Assembly: GCF_010093445.1 (NCBI RefSeq) | Contig: NZ_PDWW01000017.1 | Span: forward strand, 1-64,000 | DNA: 64,000 bases | Source: Pseudoxanthomonas japonensis | Lineage (GTDB): Bacteria > Pseudomonadota > Gammaproteobacteria > Xanthomonadales > Xanthomonadaceae | Direction of reading: 5' to 3' | In this document: positions 8,429 through 16,657 of the stretch, piece by piece | Layout of the letters: each line of letters opens with the position of its first letter | Numbering within the stretch: position 1 is the first letter of the stretch | Translations under genes and position numbers: made by a program | The notes under the pieces: generated by a model | What the model was told of the DNA's origin: nothing | Databases searched by the model: none | Seen by the model: only the letters and a program-made list of their open reading frames with translations

Positions 8429-10041
8429 TGGATGGGTCCGAAGTAACTGCTGTCCACGGTCTTCTCGGTGCCGGTGTCGACGTCGCGGACGGTGAACGTC
8501 ACGGCATGGCGGCCGCGCAGGGTGGCGGGAGCGGTGGCGGTGACGGCCAGCGACAGGACTTCCTCGGGTTCGGCGCGTGCCGTCAGCTCGCCGTCGCGCA
8601 GGCGGATGCCGGGCGATGCCGAGGCCAGCGTCACCGCATAACGGTGCGGCTGCTGGTCCTTGTTGACCAGCTTGAGCGTGTAGCTGTTCTCGACCATGTC
8701 ACCCGCCACCTCGCGGTACAGCGCGTTGCGGTCGCGCAGGACTTCCGCGATCAGCACGTCGCGGTTGAACACGCCCCAGCTCCACGCCGCCACCAGGCCC
8801 AGCAGCAGGGCGCCATAGACGAAGATGCGCGGGCGCAGCACCTTGGAGGGCTTGCCGTCGATGGCGTTCTGCGTGGTGTAGCGGATCAGGCCATGCGGAT
8901 AGCCCATCTTGTCCATCACGTCGTCGCACGCGTCGATGCACGCACCGCAGGCGATGCACTCGTACTGCAGGCCGTTGCGGATGTCGATGCCGGTGGGACA
9001 GACCTGCACGCAGATCGTGCAGTCGATGCAGTCGCCCAGTTGCTCGGGCGCGAACTTCGGCAGCGGTTCGATCACCGCGCCGGCCCCGGCGAACGTGATG
9101 GTGCCGTGCGCCCCCAGCCGCTGGTCGGCGGCGCTGGGATGCGCATTGGCGCGCATGACGTAGTCGTAGGCGGTGGCGCTCTGCAGCAGCCCGCGGGCGC
9201 GCTCCAGCACGCTGCCCAGACCGCGCTTGCGCGGACCGCGCGGCTCGCCGCGCATCGGGTCGTAGGCGATGATCAGGGTGTTGCGGTCGAACATCGCGCT
9301 CTGGAAGCGCGCGTAGGGGCACATGTACTTGCACACCTGTTCGCGCAGGAAGCCGGCGAAGCCCCACGTGGCCAGCGCGTAGAAGAACACCCAGAAGGTT
9401 TCCCAGCCGCCCCAGGCGAACGGCCACAGGCGTGCACCGAGGTCGAGGATGGGCGTGAAGAAGCCGACGAAGGTAAAGCCGGTCCACAGCGCGAACACGG
9501 CCCACAGCACGTGCTTGCCGCCCTTGCGCAGCAGCTTGTTGGCGCTCCACGGCGCAGCATCCAGCTTGATGCGCGCGCTGCGGTCGCCTTCGGTCCAGCG
9601 CTCCATCCACAGGAACACTTCCGTCCACACCGTCTGCGGGCAGGCATAGCCGCACCACAGGCGGCCGGCCAGCGCGGTGAAGAAGAACAGCGACATCGCC
9701 GCGATGATCAGCAGCATGGACAGGAACAGGAAATCCTGCGGCCAGAACACCAGGCCGAACACGTAGAACTTGCGCGCCGGCAGGTCGAACAGCACGGCCT
9801 GCCGGTCGTCCCAGCGCAGCCACGGGAACACGTAGTACATGCCCAGCAGCCACCACACCGCGGCCACGCGCAGGCGGTTGAGCGTGCCCGCCACGTCGCG
9901 GGGGTAGACCTTGCGTTCGCTGACGTAGAACGAATTGCCCTGCGCATCGACCACATCCAGCGGAATGCGGCGCTTGCTGTCGGGAGCAGGGGAGGGCGGG
10001 GCTGGCGTGGACATGGCGGTGTCTGTCTTGGCTGGCGTCAT
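8425..10041 (-). CDS. ccoG: CcoG, polyferredoxin-type cbb3 accessory protein (copper reductase)
   Basis: About 538 residues. Several transmembrane segments are followed by two 4Fe-4S motifs, CIDCTICVQVCPTGID and CIACGACIDACDDVMD, then a last membrane helix and a C-terminal IgG-like periplasmic domain. CcoG is known to reduce Cu(II) for oxidase assembly. Between GEPRGPRKRG and LGDCIDC lies an extra stretch of about 45-50 residues compared with FixG/CcoG as I remember it. The start is uncertain: ATG at 10041, ATG at 10014 (MSTPAPPSP) and GTG at 10095 are all possible and none has a strong ribosome-binding site. Confidence 0.92.
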   Translation of the reverse strand: MTPAKTDTAMSTPAPPSPAPDSKRRIPLDVVDAQGNSFYVSERKVYPRDVAGTLNRLRVAAVWWLLGMYYVFPWLRWDDRQAVLFDLPARKFYVFGLVFWPQDFLFLSMLLIIAAMSLFFFTALAGRLWCGYACPQTVWTEVFLWMERWTEGDRSARIKLDAAPWSANKLLRKGGKHVLWAVFALWTGFTFVGFFTPILDLGARLWPFAWGGWETFWVFFYALATWGFAGFLREQVCKYMCPYARFQSAMFDRNTLIIAYDPMRGEPRGPRKRGLGSVLERARGLLQSATAYDYVMRANAHPSAADQRLGAHGTITFAGAGAVIEPLPKFAPEQLGDCIDCTICVQVCPTGIDIRNGLQYECIACGACIDACDDVMDKMGYPHGLIRYTTQNAIDGKPSKVLRPRIFVYGALLLGLVAAWSWGVFNRDVLIAEVLRDRNALYREVAGDMVENSYTLKLVNKDQQPHRYAVTLASASPGIRLRDGELTARAEPEEVLSLAVTATAPATLRGRHAVTFTVRDVDTGTEKTVDSSYFGPIQ

Positions 10042-10135
10042 GCTCGCGCCGGCGGCGCGCAGCGGGGAGCGACGGTTTGTCGCAGGTCGCGCCACCGGCG
10101 CGCAGCGGCAGCCGTGGTGGCGCGCGGACGCGCGC

Positions 10136-10432
10136 TCAGTCCGGCGGCAACGCGCGGTTGAAGCGGCTGGCCGGGCGCAGCAGGATCCAGGTGAACAGGC
10201 TGCTGGCGGCGGTCGCCAGCCAGAACATGAAGAAACCCAGCGTGTAGCCGAGTTCGCGGCTGATCGCCAGGTCGGGGAACGTCATGTCGCGCAGCGTCAG
10301 CGGGTCGACGAAGGCGAAGAACACCATCGTCGCCACGCCGGCGGCGAAGAAACTGGGCCAGAGCACCGCCCCGACGCGCTGCGCGAGCGGCCGGGGCGGA
10401 TGGTCGAGGCGGGGCTCGGTGAAGTCGGTCAT
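10136..10432 (-). CDS. small two-helix membrane protein between ccoP and ccoG
   Basis: A 98-residue protein with two predicted transmembrane helices (about residues 21-42 and 62-86), the second ending before an Arg-containing tail. I do not recognise a named family. Its ATG overlaps the ccoP stop by 4 bp, so it is translated with the cbb3 oxidase subunits, and ccoG begins about 95 bp further on. A structural accessory subunit or an assembly factor for the cbb3 enzyme is the natural inference. Confidence refers to it being a real gene. Confidence 0.82.
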   Translation of the reverse strand: MTDFTEPRLDHPPRPLAQRVGAVLWPSFFAAGVATMVFFAFVDPLTLRDMTFPDLAISRELGYTLGFFMFWLATAASSLFTWILLRPASRFNRALPPD

Positions 10433-11364
10433 TGCGCGCCGGCGGACGCCTGCCCCTCCTTGTGCGACAGCGACCAGACGTACGAGGCCACGAGGCGCGC
10501 GCGCGTCTCGCCCAGCAGTTCGCGGTGGGCGGGCATCACGCCATGACGGCCCTTGGTGATCGTCGTGCGCATGCTTTCCTTGCTGTTGCCGTACAGCCAG
10601 TAGTCGTCGGTCAGGTCGGGTGCGCCCAGTTCCTGGTTGCCCTTGCCGTCCACACCGTGGCAGGCGACGCAGAGGCCATCGTACAGCGGCTTGCCCTGGG
10701 CGGCCATGAAGTTGTTGCTCATGCCTTCCTGCGGATCGTTGAGCACGTTGACGTAGGCGATGACGTAGTCGACGGCGTTGGGGCCGCCCATGCTGGTCAA
10801 TGCGGTGCCCCATTCCGGCATCACGCCCTCGCGGCCGTCCAGCACCGTCTGCAGTACCAGGTCCGGCGTGCCGCCCCAGTGCCAGATGCCGTCGGTCAGG
10901 TTGGGGTAGCCGGTCGCGCCCTGGCCGGTGGAGCCGTGGCAGGTGGCGCAGGTGTTGTTGAAGATCGAGCGGCCCAGTGCCAGCGCCTTCGGATCCTTGG
11001 CCAGCTGGTCGATCGGCTGGTTGGCGAACGGCGCGAACGTGGCTTCCAGCTTCTTGTCCTGCACCGCCTTCACTTCGTCGTGTTCGCCCGAGGAGGACCA
11101 CTTGGCATAGCCGGGAATGACGCCCAGGCCGCCGTACCACGCGATGTAGCCGATGCTGAAGACGATGGTGATGTAGAACAGGTTGATCCACCAGCGCGGC
11201 AGCGGCTTGTTGTACTCGGTGAGGTCGCCGTCCCACACGTGCGAGGTGTCTTCCGGTGCCGGGTCGCCCGGGCGGCGGCGGCCGGTCCACCACAGCAGCC
11301 ACACGCAACCCAGGATGTTCAGTACGACCAGCGCGACGATGAATCCGATCCAGCCTGCGCTCAT
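10429..11364 (-). CDS. ccoP: CcoP, diheme cytochrome c subunit of cbb3 oxidase
   Basis: A 311-residue subunit III. An N-terminal transmembrane helix, the conserved VWDGDLTEYNKPLPRWW segment and a second helix precede two class I cytochrome c domains with CATCH (NNTCATCHGS) and CVACH (GLCVACHGVDGKG) motifs. CcoP passes electrons from soluble cytochromes to CcoO and CcoN. The two-helix N-terminus is the long CcoP form. Its start overlaps ccoQ by 4 bp and its stop overlaps the next small gene by 4 bp. Confidence 0.96.
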   Translation of the reverse strand: MSAGWIGFIVALVVLNILGCVWLLWWTGRRRPGDPAPEDTSHVWDGDLTEYNKPLPRWWINLFYITIVFSIGYIAWYGGLGVIPGYAKWSSSGEHDEVKAVQDKKLEATFAPFANQPIDQLAKDPKALALGRSIFNNTCATCHGSTGQGATGYPNLTDGIWHWGGTPDLVLQTVLDGREGVMPEWGTALTSMGGPNAVDYVIAYVNVLNDPQEGMSNNFMAAQGKPLYDGLCVACHGVDGKGNQELGAPDLTDDYWLYGNSKESMRTTITKGRHGVMPAHRELLGETRARLVASYVWSLSHKEGQASAGAQ

Positions 11365-11501
11365 GGGTTGTTCTCCCCTTCCTCACCCAGCGGCATGCGC
11401 GCCGCATTGTCGAAATCCGCCTTGCGGCGCGGGCTCCACGCCCACACCCAGCCGGCGATGAAGAGCACGATCAGTGCCCCGGTCACGATCCCCGATACCA
11501 T
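11361..11501 (-). CDS. ccoQ: CcoQ, small cbb3 oxidase subunit
   Basis: A 46-residue protein, MVSGIVTGALIVLFIAGWVW followed by a charged tail ending GEEGENNP. One transmembrane helix and the AWSPRRKADFDNAARMPL segment are typical of CcoQ/FixQ, which stabilises CcoP in the complex. It lies 3 bp after ccoO and its TGA overlaps the ccoP ATG. It is short enough to be missed by automatic callers. Confidence 0.9.
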   Translation of the reverse strand: MVSGIVTGALIVLFIAGWVWAWSPRRKADFDNAARMPLGEEGENNP

Positions 11502-11504
11502 GGC

Positions 11505-12125
11505 TCAGCCTCCCCTCGGCGCGGCCTTGCCCAGCCCTTGCAGGTAGGCGACCACGGCGTCCAGTTCTGTCCTGCCTTCCACGTCGGTGGCGGCGTTGTC
11601 GATGTCTTCGTCGGTGTACGGGTCGCCGATGCGCTGCAGCGTCTTCATGCGCTGGGCGATGTCGGCGCCGTCGACCTTGGCGTTCTCCAGCCAGGGGAAG
11701 GACGGCATGTTCGACTCCGGCACCACGTCGCGCGGATTGATCAGGTGCACGCGGTGCCAGTCGTCGGAGTAGCGCCCGCCCACGCGGGCCAGGTCCGGCC
11801 CGGTGCGCTTGCTGCCCCACTGGAACGGGCGGTCGTAGACCGATTCGCCGGCCAGCGAGTAGTGGCCGTAGCGTTCGGTTTCGAACCGCAGCGTGCGCAC
11901 CATCTGCGAGTGGCAGTTGTAGCAGCCCTCGCGGATGTAGATGTCGCGGCCGGCCAGTTGCAGCGCCGGATAGGGCTTGACGCCCTCCAGCGGCTTGATC
12001 GCCTCGGCCTGGAACATCAGCGGGACGATCTCGGCCAGGCCGCCGAACGACACCGCCACCGCGATCAGCACGGCCATCAGGCCGACGTTCTTCTCGACTT
12101 TCTCGTGTGAATTTCCGTTGCTCAT
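11505..12125 (-). CDS. ccoO: CcoO, monoheme cytochrome c subunit of cbb3 oxidase
   Basis: A 206-residue membrane-anchored cytochrome c. An N-terminal helix (about residues 15-37) precedes the heme c motif in [18 protein letters not shown]; downstream [16 protein letters not shown] and [11 protein letters not shown] (axial Met region) match CcoO. It relays electrons from CcoP to the binuclear centre of CcoN. Located 12 bp after ccoN. Confidence 0.96.
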   Translation of the reverse strand: MSNGNSHEKVEKNVGLMAVLIAVAVSFGGLAEIVPLMFQAEAIKPLEGVKPYPALQLAGRDIYIREGCYNCHSQMVRTLRFETERYGHYSLAGESVYDRPFQWGSKRTGPDLARVGGRYSDDWHRVHLINPRDVVPESNMPSFPWLENAKVDGADIAQRMKTLQRIGDPYTDEDIDNAATDVEGRTELDAVVAYLQGLGKAAPRGG

Positions 12126-12137
12126 GTCGTCAGGTCC

Positions 12138-13577
12138 TCAGGCGCGCGCTTGGCTGGCATCGGGCGGCAGGATCGGTTGCGGCACGGTGGACTTGGCCGC
12201 CTGGAAGGTCTTCCAGGTGTTCCAGGCCATCAGCAGCATGCCGACGAATACCAGCAGGCCGCCGCCCAGGCGGACCAGGTAGTACGGGTAGGTGGCGTTC
12301 AGCGCTTCGACGAAGCTGTAGGTCAGCGTGCCGTCGGCATTGGTGGCGCGCCACATCAGGCCCTGCATCACGCCGGCGATCCACATCGAGGCGATGTAGA
12401 ACACCACACCCAGGGTGTGCAGCCAGAAGTGGGTGTCGATGGCCTTGACCGAGAACATCTGCTCGCGGCCCAGCAGCTTGGGCAGCAGCGCGTACACCGA
12501 GCCGATGGTGATCATCGCCACCCAGCCCAGCGCACCGGCGTGCACGTGGCCGATGGTCCAGTCGGTGTAATGGCTCAGCGAGTTGACCGTCTTGATCGAC
12601 ATCATGGGACCTTCGAAGGTCGACATCATGTAGAACGACAGCGAGACGATCAGGAACTTGAGGATGGGGTCGGTGCGCAGCTTGTGCCACACGCCCGACA
12701 GGGTCATCACGCCGTTGATCGCGCCGCCCCAGCTGGGCGCCAGCAGGATCAGCGAGAACACCATGCCCAGGCTCTGCGCCCAGTCCGGCAGCGCGGTGTA
12801 GTGCAGGTGGTGCGGGCCGGCCCACATGTAGATGGCGATCAGCGCCCAGAAGTGCACGATCGACAGGCGGTACGAGTAGATCGGACGGCCCGCCTGCTTC
12901 GGCACGAAGTAGTACATCATCCCCAGGAAGCCGGCGGTCAGGAAGAAGCCCACCGCGTTGTGGCCGTACCACCACTGCACCATGGCGTCGACCGCGCCGC
13001 TGTAGACCGGGTAGGAGTGCAGCAGGCCGCTCGGCAGCGCCAGGCTGTTGACGATGTGCAGCAGCGCCACGGCGATGATGTACGCGCCGAAGAACCAGTT
13101 GGCCACGTAGATGTGCTTGACCGCGCGCTTGGCGATGGTGCCGAAGAACAGCACGGCGTAGGACACCCAGACCACCGCGATCAGCACGTCGATCGGCCAG
13201 ATCAGCTCGGCGTATTCCTTGCCCTGGGTCAGGCCCAGCGGCAGCGAGACGGCGGCGGACACGATGACCAGCTGCCAGCCCCAGAACACGAAGGCGGCCA
13301 GCTTGTCGGAGATCAGCCGCACATGGCTGGTCCGCTGCACCACGTGCAGGCTGGTGGCGAACAGCGCGCAGCCGCCGAACGCGAAGATCACCGCGTTGGT
13401 GTGCAGCGGCCGCAGCCGGCCGTAGCTCAGCCACGGCAGATCGAAATTCAGGGCCGGCCAGTACAGCTGGGCGGCGATCAGCACCCCCACCAGCATCCCC
13501 ACGATGCCCCAGACCACGGTCATCACCGTGAACTGGCGCACTACCTTGTCGTTGTAAGTCCCCTGGACGCCTTGCAT
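12138..13577 (-). CDS. ccoN: CcoN, catalytic subunit I of cbb3-type cytochrome c oxidase
   Basis: A 479-residue, roughly 12-helix heme-copper oxidase subunit. Visible family segments include [18 protein letters not shown] (low-spin heme His), [18 protein letters not shown] (CuB His-Tyr region) and [15 protein letters not shown] (CuB His pair). Subunit I reduces O2 with high affinity at low oxygen tension. I chose the ATG at 13577 ([10 protein letters not shown]), which has CAGGAGAGG seven bases upstream, over an in-frame start at 13634 lying inside the FNR box. First gene of the minus-strand cluster. Confidence 0.96.
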   Translation of the reverse strand: MQGVQGTYNDKVVRQFTVMTVVWGIVGMLVGVLIAAQLYWPALNFDLPWLSYGRLRPLHTNAVIFAFGGCALFATSLHVVQRTSHVRLISDKLAAFVFWGWQLVIVSAAVSLPLGLTQGKEYAELIWPIDVLIAVVWVSYAVLFFGTIAKRAVKHIYVANWFFGAYIIAVALLHIVNSLALPSGLLHSYPVYSGAVDAMVQWWYGHNAVGFFLTAGFLGMMYYFVPKQAGRPIYSYRLSIVHFWALIAIYMWAGPHHLHYTALPDWAQSLGMVFSLILLAPSWGGAINGVMTLSGVWHKLRTDPILKFLIVSLSFYMMSTFEGPMMSIKTVNSLSHYTDWTIGHVHAGALGWVAMITIGSVYALLPKLLGREQMFSVKAIDTHFWLHTLGVVFYIASMWIAGVMQGLMWRATNADGTLTYSFVEALNATYPYYLVRLGGGLLVFVGMLLMAWNTWKTFQAAKSTVPQPILPPDASQARA

Positions 13578-13579
13578 GC

Positions 13580-13590
13580 GACCTCTCCTG
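13580..13590 (-). promoter_or_regulatory. ribosome-binding site deciding the ccoN start
   Basis: On the minus strand the sequence CAGGAGAGGTCGC immediately precedes the ATG at 13577, giving a near-perfect Shine-Dalgarno core (AGGAGAGG). It supports this start over the upstream in-frame codon. Confidence 0.8.
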
Positions 13591-13604
13591 TTATCCACGG
13601 CGGA

Positions 13605-13610
13605 ATTCTC
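13605..13610 (-). promoter_or_regulatory. possible -10 element of the ccoN promoter
   Basis: Minus-strand hexamer GAGAAT matches four of six positions of TATAAT. It puts a start site near 13598, about 42 bp from the centre of the FNR box, which is the class II activation geometry. Weak on its own; supported by the spacing. Confidence 0.45.
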
Positions 13611-13633
13611 GGTCCCCGCGTGCAGGGACCGCA

Positions 13634-13647
13634 TTGATCCTGATCAA
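13634..13647. promoter_or_regulatory. perfect FNR/ANR box in the ccoN-cydA intergenic region
   Basis: TTGATCCTGATCAA is an exact match to the palindromic FNR/ANR consensus TTGAT-N4-ATCAA. Its centre (13640.5) is 63 bp upstream of the ccoN start codon and about 140 bp upstream of cydA. The placement relative to a -10-like element fits activation of the ccoNOQP operon at low oxygen; a joint effect on cydAB is possible. No fnr/anr gene is in the window. Confidence 0.88.
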
Positions 13648-13780
13648 GCCCTTCCCCGGGGCGACCCCGGCGAGGGCGCGATGATGGAGTATCCGGCCGC
13701 CGGACGGGTGCGACATAAGGTCGCCCCCTCCGCGCCGACGGACGGGTCTAGAATCCCCCCGAGGCCCCAGGAGCTCCCCC

Positions 13781-15352
13781 ATGCCGGACATGACCGTCGT
13801 CGAGCTTTCCCGCCTGCAGTTCGCGCTGACGGCGATGTACCACTTCCTGTTCGTGCCGCTGACGCTGGGGCTCTCCTTCATGATCGCCATCATGGAGAGC
13901 GTCTACGTCATGACCGGGCGCGACATCTGGCGGCGCATGACCCTGTTCTGGGGCACGCTGTTCGGCATCAACTTCGCCATGGGCGTGGCCACCGGCATCG
14001 TGATGGAGTTCCAGTTCGGCATGAACTGGTCCTACTACAGCCACTACGTGGGCGACATCTTCGGTGCGCCGCTGGCCATCGAGGGCCTGATGGCCTTCTT
14101 CCTGGAAGCCACCTTCATCGGCCTGTTCTTCTTCGGCTGGGACAGGCTGAGCAAGGTGCAGCACCTGGTGGTCACGTGGCTGGTGGCGCTGGGTTCCAAC
14201 TTCTCGGCGCTGTGGATCCTGGTCGCCAACGGCTGGATGCAGAACCCGGTCGGGGCGGTGTTCAATCCCGAGACCATGCGCATGGAGATCACCGACTTCA
14301 TGGCGGTGATCTTCAACCCGGTGGCGCAGGCCAAGTTCGTGCACACGGTTTCCGCCGGCTACGTGACCGGCGCCATGTTCGTCATGGCGATCAGCGCGTT
14401 CTACCTGCTGCGTGGGCGCAACGCGGATTTCGCCAAGCGTTCGATGGCGGTGGCCGCCAGCTTCGGCCTGGCCGCGGCGCTGTCGGTGGTGGTGCTGGGC
14501 GACGAGAGCGGCTACGCCACCAGCGAACACCAGAAGATGAAGCTGGCGGCGATCGAGGCCATGTGGGAGACCGAGCCCGCACCGGCCGGCTTCAACGCCT
14601 TCGCCATCCCCGACCAGAAGACCCGGACCAACCACTACGCGCTGCACATCCCCTACGTGATGGGGTTGATCGGCACGCGCTCGTTCAACACCGAGATGCC
14701 GGGCATCCTGGACCTGGTGGAGCGTGCCGAAGGTCGCATCCGCAACGGCCTGCTCGGTTACGAGGCGCTGCAGAAGCTGCGTGCCAACAAGCACGACGGC
14801 ACCGCGCGCTACGTGTTCGAGGCGCACTGGCGCGACATCGGCCATGCCCTGCTGCTGAAGCGCTACCGCGAGGACATCGGCAACGCGACCGAGGAGGAGA
14901 TCGTGCGCGCCGCGCACGACACCGTGCCGCACGTGGCGCCGCTGTTCTGGAGTTTCCGCCTGATGGTGGGCCTGGGCTTCTACTTCATCGCCTTCTTCGC
15001 CGTCGCGTTCTACCTCGCCAGCCGGCAGCGGCTGGACCGCTACCGCTGGTTCCTGAAGCTGGCGTTCTGGAGCCTGCCGCTGCCGTGGGTGGCGATCGAG
15101 GCGGGCTGGCTGATCGCCGAGTACGGGCGGCAGCCATGGATCATCGACGGCGTGCTGCCGACGTTCCTGGCCGCCTCCGGCCTGAAGCTGCACCAGATCA
15201 TGATCACGCTGACCGGCTTCGTGCTGGTCTACACGGTGCTGGCCATCATCGAGGTCTGGCTGATGCGCAAGCTGATCCTCAAGGGCCCCGAGCATCTGTC
15301 CGAACCCGCGCCGGACGCGGACGGCGTGCCGCAACCGGCCCCTGCGGGCTGA
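13781..15352 (+). CDS. cydA: CydA, cytochrome bd ubiquinol oxidase subunit I
   Basis: A 523-residue membrane subunit, the length of the E. coli protein. The N-terminal [20 protein letters not shown] carries the heme b595 His; [13 protein letters not shown] contains the second heme ligand region, and [11 protein letters not shown] is the GRQPW signature near the end of the periplasmic Q-loop region. Cytochrome bd oxidises ubiquinol and reduces O2 with very high affinity without proton pumping. CCAGGAGC precedes the ATG. Divergent from ccoN across 203 bp, and followed after 13 bp by cydB. Confidence 0.96.
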   Translation: MPDMTVVELSRLQFALTAMYHFLFVPLTLGLSFMIAIMESVYVMTGRDIWRRMTLFWGTLFGINFAMGVATGIVMEFQFGMNWSYYSHYVGDIFGAPLAIEGLMAFFLEATFIGLFFFGWDRLSKVQHLVVTWLVALGSNFSALWILVANGWMQNPVGAVFNPETMRMEITDFMAVIFNPVAQAKFVHTVSAGYVTGAMFVMAISAFYLLRGRNADFAKRSMAVAASFGLAAALSVVVLGDESGYATSEHQKMKLAAIEAMWETEPAPAGFNAFAIPDQKTRTNHYALHIPYVMGLIGTRSFNTEMPGILDLVERAEGRIRNGLLGYEALQKLRANKHDGTARYVFEAHWRDIGHALLLKRYREDIGNATEEEIVRAAHDTVPHVAPLFWSFRLMVGLGFYFIAFFAVAFYLASRQRLDRYRWFLKLAFWSLPLPWVAIEAGWLIAEYGRQPWIIDGVLPTFLAASGLKLHQIMITLTGFVLVYTVLAIIEVWLMRKLILKGPEHLSEPAPDADGVPQPAPAG

Positions 15353-15365
15353 CGGGAGACGACGC

Positions 15366-16511
15366 ATGGACACCATTCCCCTCGACTACGCCACGCTGCG
15401 CCTGGTCTGGTGGCTGCTGCTGGGCATCCTGCTGATCGGCTTCGCAGTGATGGACGGCTTCGACCTGGGCATCGCGACGCTGCTGCCCGCGGTGGCGCGC
15501 ACCGACGAGGAGCGCCGCATCGTGCTGAACGTCATCGGCCCGGTGTGGGAAGGCAACCAGGTGTGGCTGATCCTCGGCGGCGGCGCGATCTTCGCCGCGT
15601 TTCCGCCGCTGTACGCGGTCAGCTTCTCCGGGTTCTACATCGCGATGTTCCTGATCCTGTTCGCGCTGATCCTGCGGCCGGTCGGCTTCAAGTTCCGCAG
15701 CAAGGTGCCCGACCCGCGCTGGCGTGCGGCCTGGGACTGGTCGCTGTTCGTCAGCGGGCTGGTGCCGTCGCTGGTGTTCGGCGTTGCGATGGGCAACGTG
15801 CTGCTCGGCGTGCCGTTCCATTTCGACGACACGCTGCGGATCTTCTACGAGGGCGGGCTGTTCGGCCTGCTGACGCCCTTCGCGCTGCTGTGCGGCCTGG
15901 TCAGCGTGGCGATGCTGGTGATGCACGGCGCCGGCATGCTGGCGATGAAGACCTCCGGCGACATTGCCGCGCGCGCCCGGCGCTACGGCAGCATCGCGGC
16001 GCTGGCCACGGCGGTGCTGTTCGTGATCGGCGGTCTCTGGGTCGCGCGCATCGACGGGTATGCGCTGCAGGTGGCGATGGATCCCGCCGGTGCCTCGAAT
16101 CCCCTGGCCAAGGTGGTGGTGGCGCAACCCGGTGCGTGGATGGAGAACTACGCGCGCTGGCCGCTGGCGTGGCTGCTGCCGGTGCTGGGCGTGGTGGGGG
16201 CGCTGTCGAGTGCGGCGCTGCTGCGCACCGGTCGCGCCGGCCTGGCCTTCCTGTCGTCGTCGTCGAGCATCGCGGCCATCATCCTGACGCTCGGCGTGGC
16301 GGCGTTCCCGTTCCTGCTGCCGTCGTCCACGCAGCCCGGGTCCAGCCTGACGCTGTGGGACGCATCGTCCAGCCACATGACGCTCTTCATCATGCTGCTG
16401 GCGACGGTGGTCTTCCTGCCCATCGTCCTGCTCTACACCGCCTGGGTCTTCCGCGTGCTGCGCGGCAAGGTCGACCAGGACGGCATGGGCCGCAACCCCA
16501 ACGCGTACTGA
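15366..16511 (+). CDS. cydB: CydB, cytochrome bd ubiquinol oxidase subunit II
   Basis: A 381-residue subunit with about eight transmembrane helices. [12 protein letters not shown] near the N-terminus and [15 protein letters not shown] are family signatures. CydB stabilises the heme environment of CydA and takes part in the proton path. It follows cydA by 13 bp with GGGAGACGACGC as ribosome-binding region and precedes cydX by 11 bp. Confidence 0.95.
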   Translation: MDTIPLDYATLRLVWWLLLGILLIGFAVMDGFDLGIATLLPAVARTDEERRIVLNVIGPVWEGNQVWLILGGGAIFAAFPPLYAVSFSGFYIAMFLILFALILRPVGFKFRSKVPDPRWRAAWDWSLFVSGLVPSLVFGVAMGNVLLGVPFHFDDTLRIFYEGGLFGLLTPFALLCGLVSVAMLVMHGAGMLAMKTSGDIAARARRYGSIAALATAVLFVIGGLWVARIDGYALQVAMDPAGASNPLAKVVVAQPGAWMENYARWPLAWLLPVLGVVGALSSAALLRTGRAGLAFLSSSSSIAAIILTLGVAAFPFLLPSSTQPGSSLTLWDASSSHMTLFIMLLATVVFLPIVLLYTAWVFRVLRGKVDQDGMGRNPNAY

Positions 16512-16522
16512 GGAGCACCCCC

Positions 16523-16648
16523 ATGTGGTACTTCAGCTGGATCCTGGGCGCCGGCCTGGCGGCGAGCTTCGCCATCCTCAACGGCATGTGGTACGAGATG
16601 CGCGAGAACGACCGCGAGAACAACGACCGCGAGGATCGCGACGCATAG
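16523..16648 (+). CDS. cydX: CydX, small cytochrome bd subunit
   Basis: A 41-residue protein starting MWYFSWILGAGLAASFAILN, very close to the conserved N-terminus of CydX (MWYFxWILG), with one transmembrane helix and a highly charged C-terminus rich in Asp, Glu, Arg and Asn. CydX is required for full stability and activity of the bd oxidase. GAGGAGCACC lies just before its ATG. It ends 9 bp from the convergent GH43 gene. Confidence 0.93.
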   Translation: MWYFSWILGAGLAASFAILNGMWYEMRENDRENNDREDRDA

Positions 16649-16657
16649 CGGCACGCG

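Noticed and set aside
13747-13754. TCTAGAAT as a -10 box for cydA
   Set aside because: Distance to the ATG is plausible but no -35 element is found at the right spacing; too weak to list.
13748-15376. Minus-strand frame of 542 codons opposite cydA
   Set aside because: Gln/His/Asp-rich translation with no family, fully antisense to cydA.
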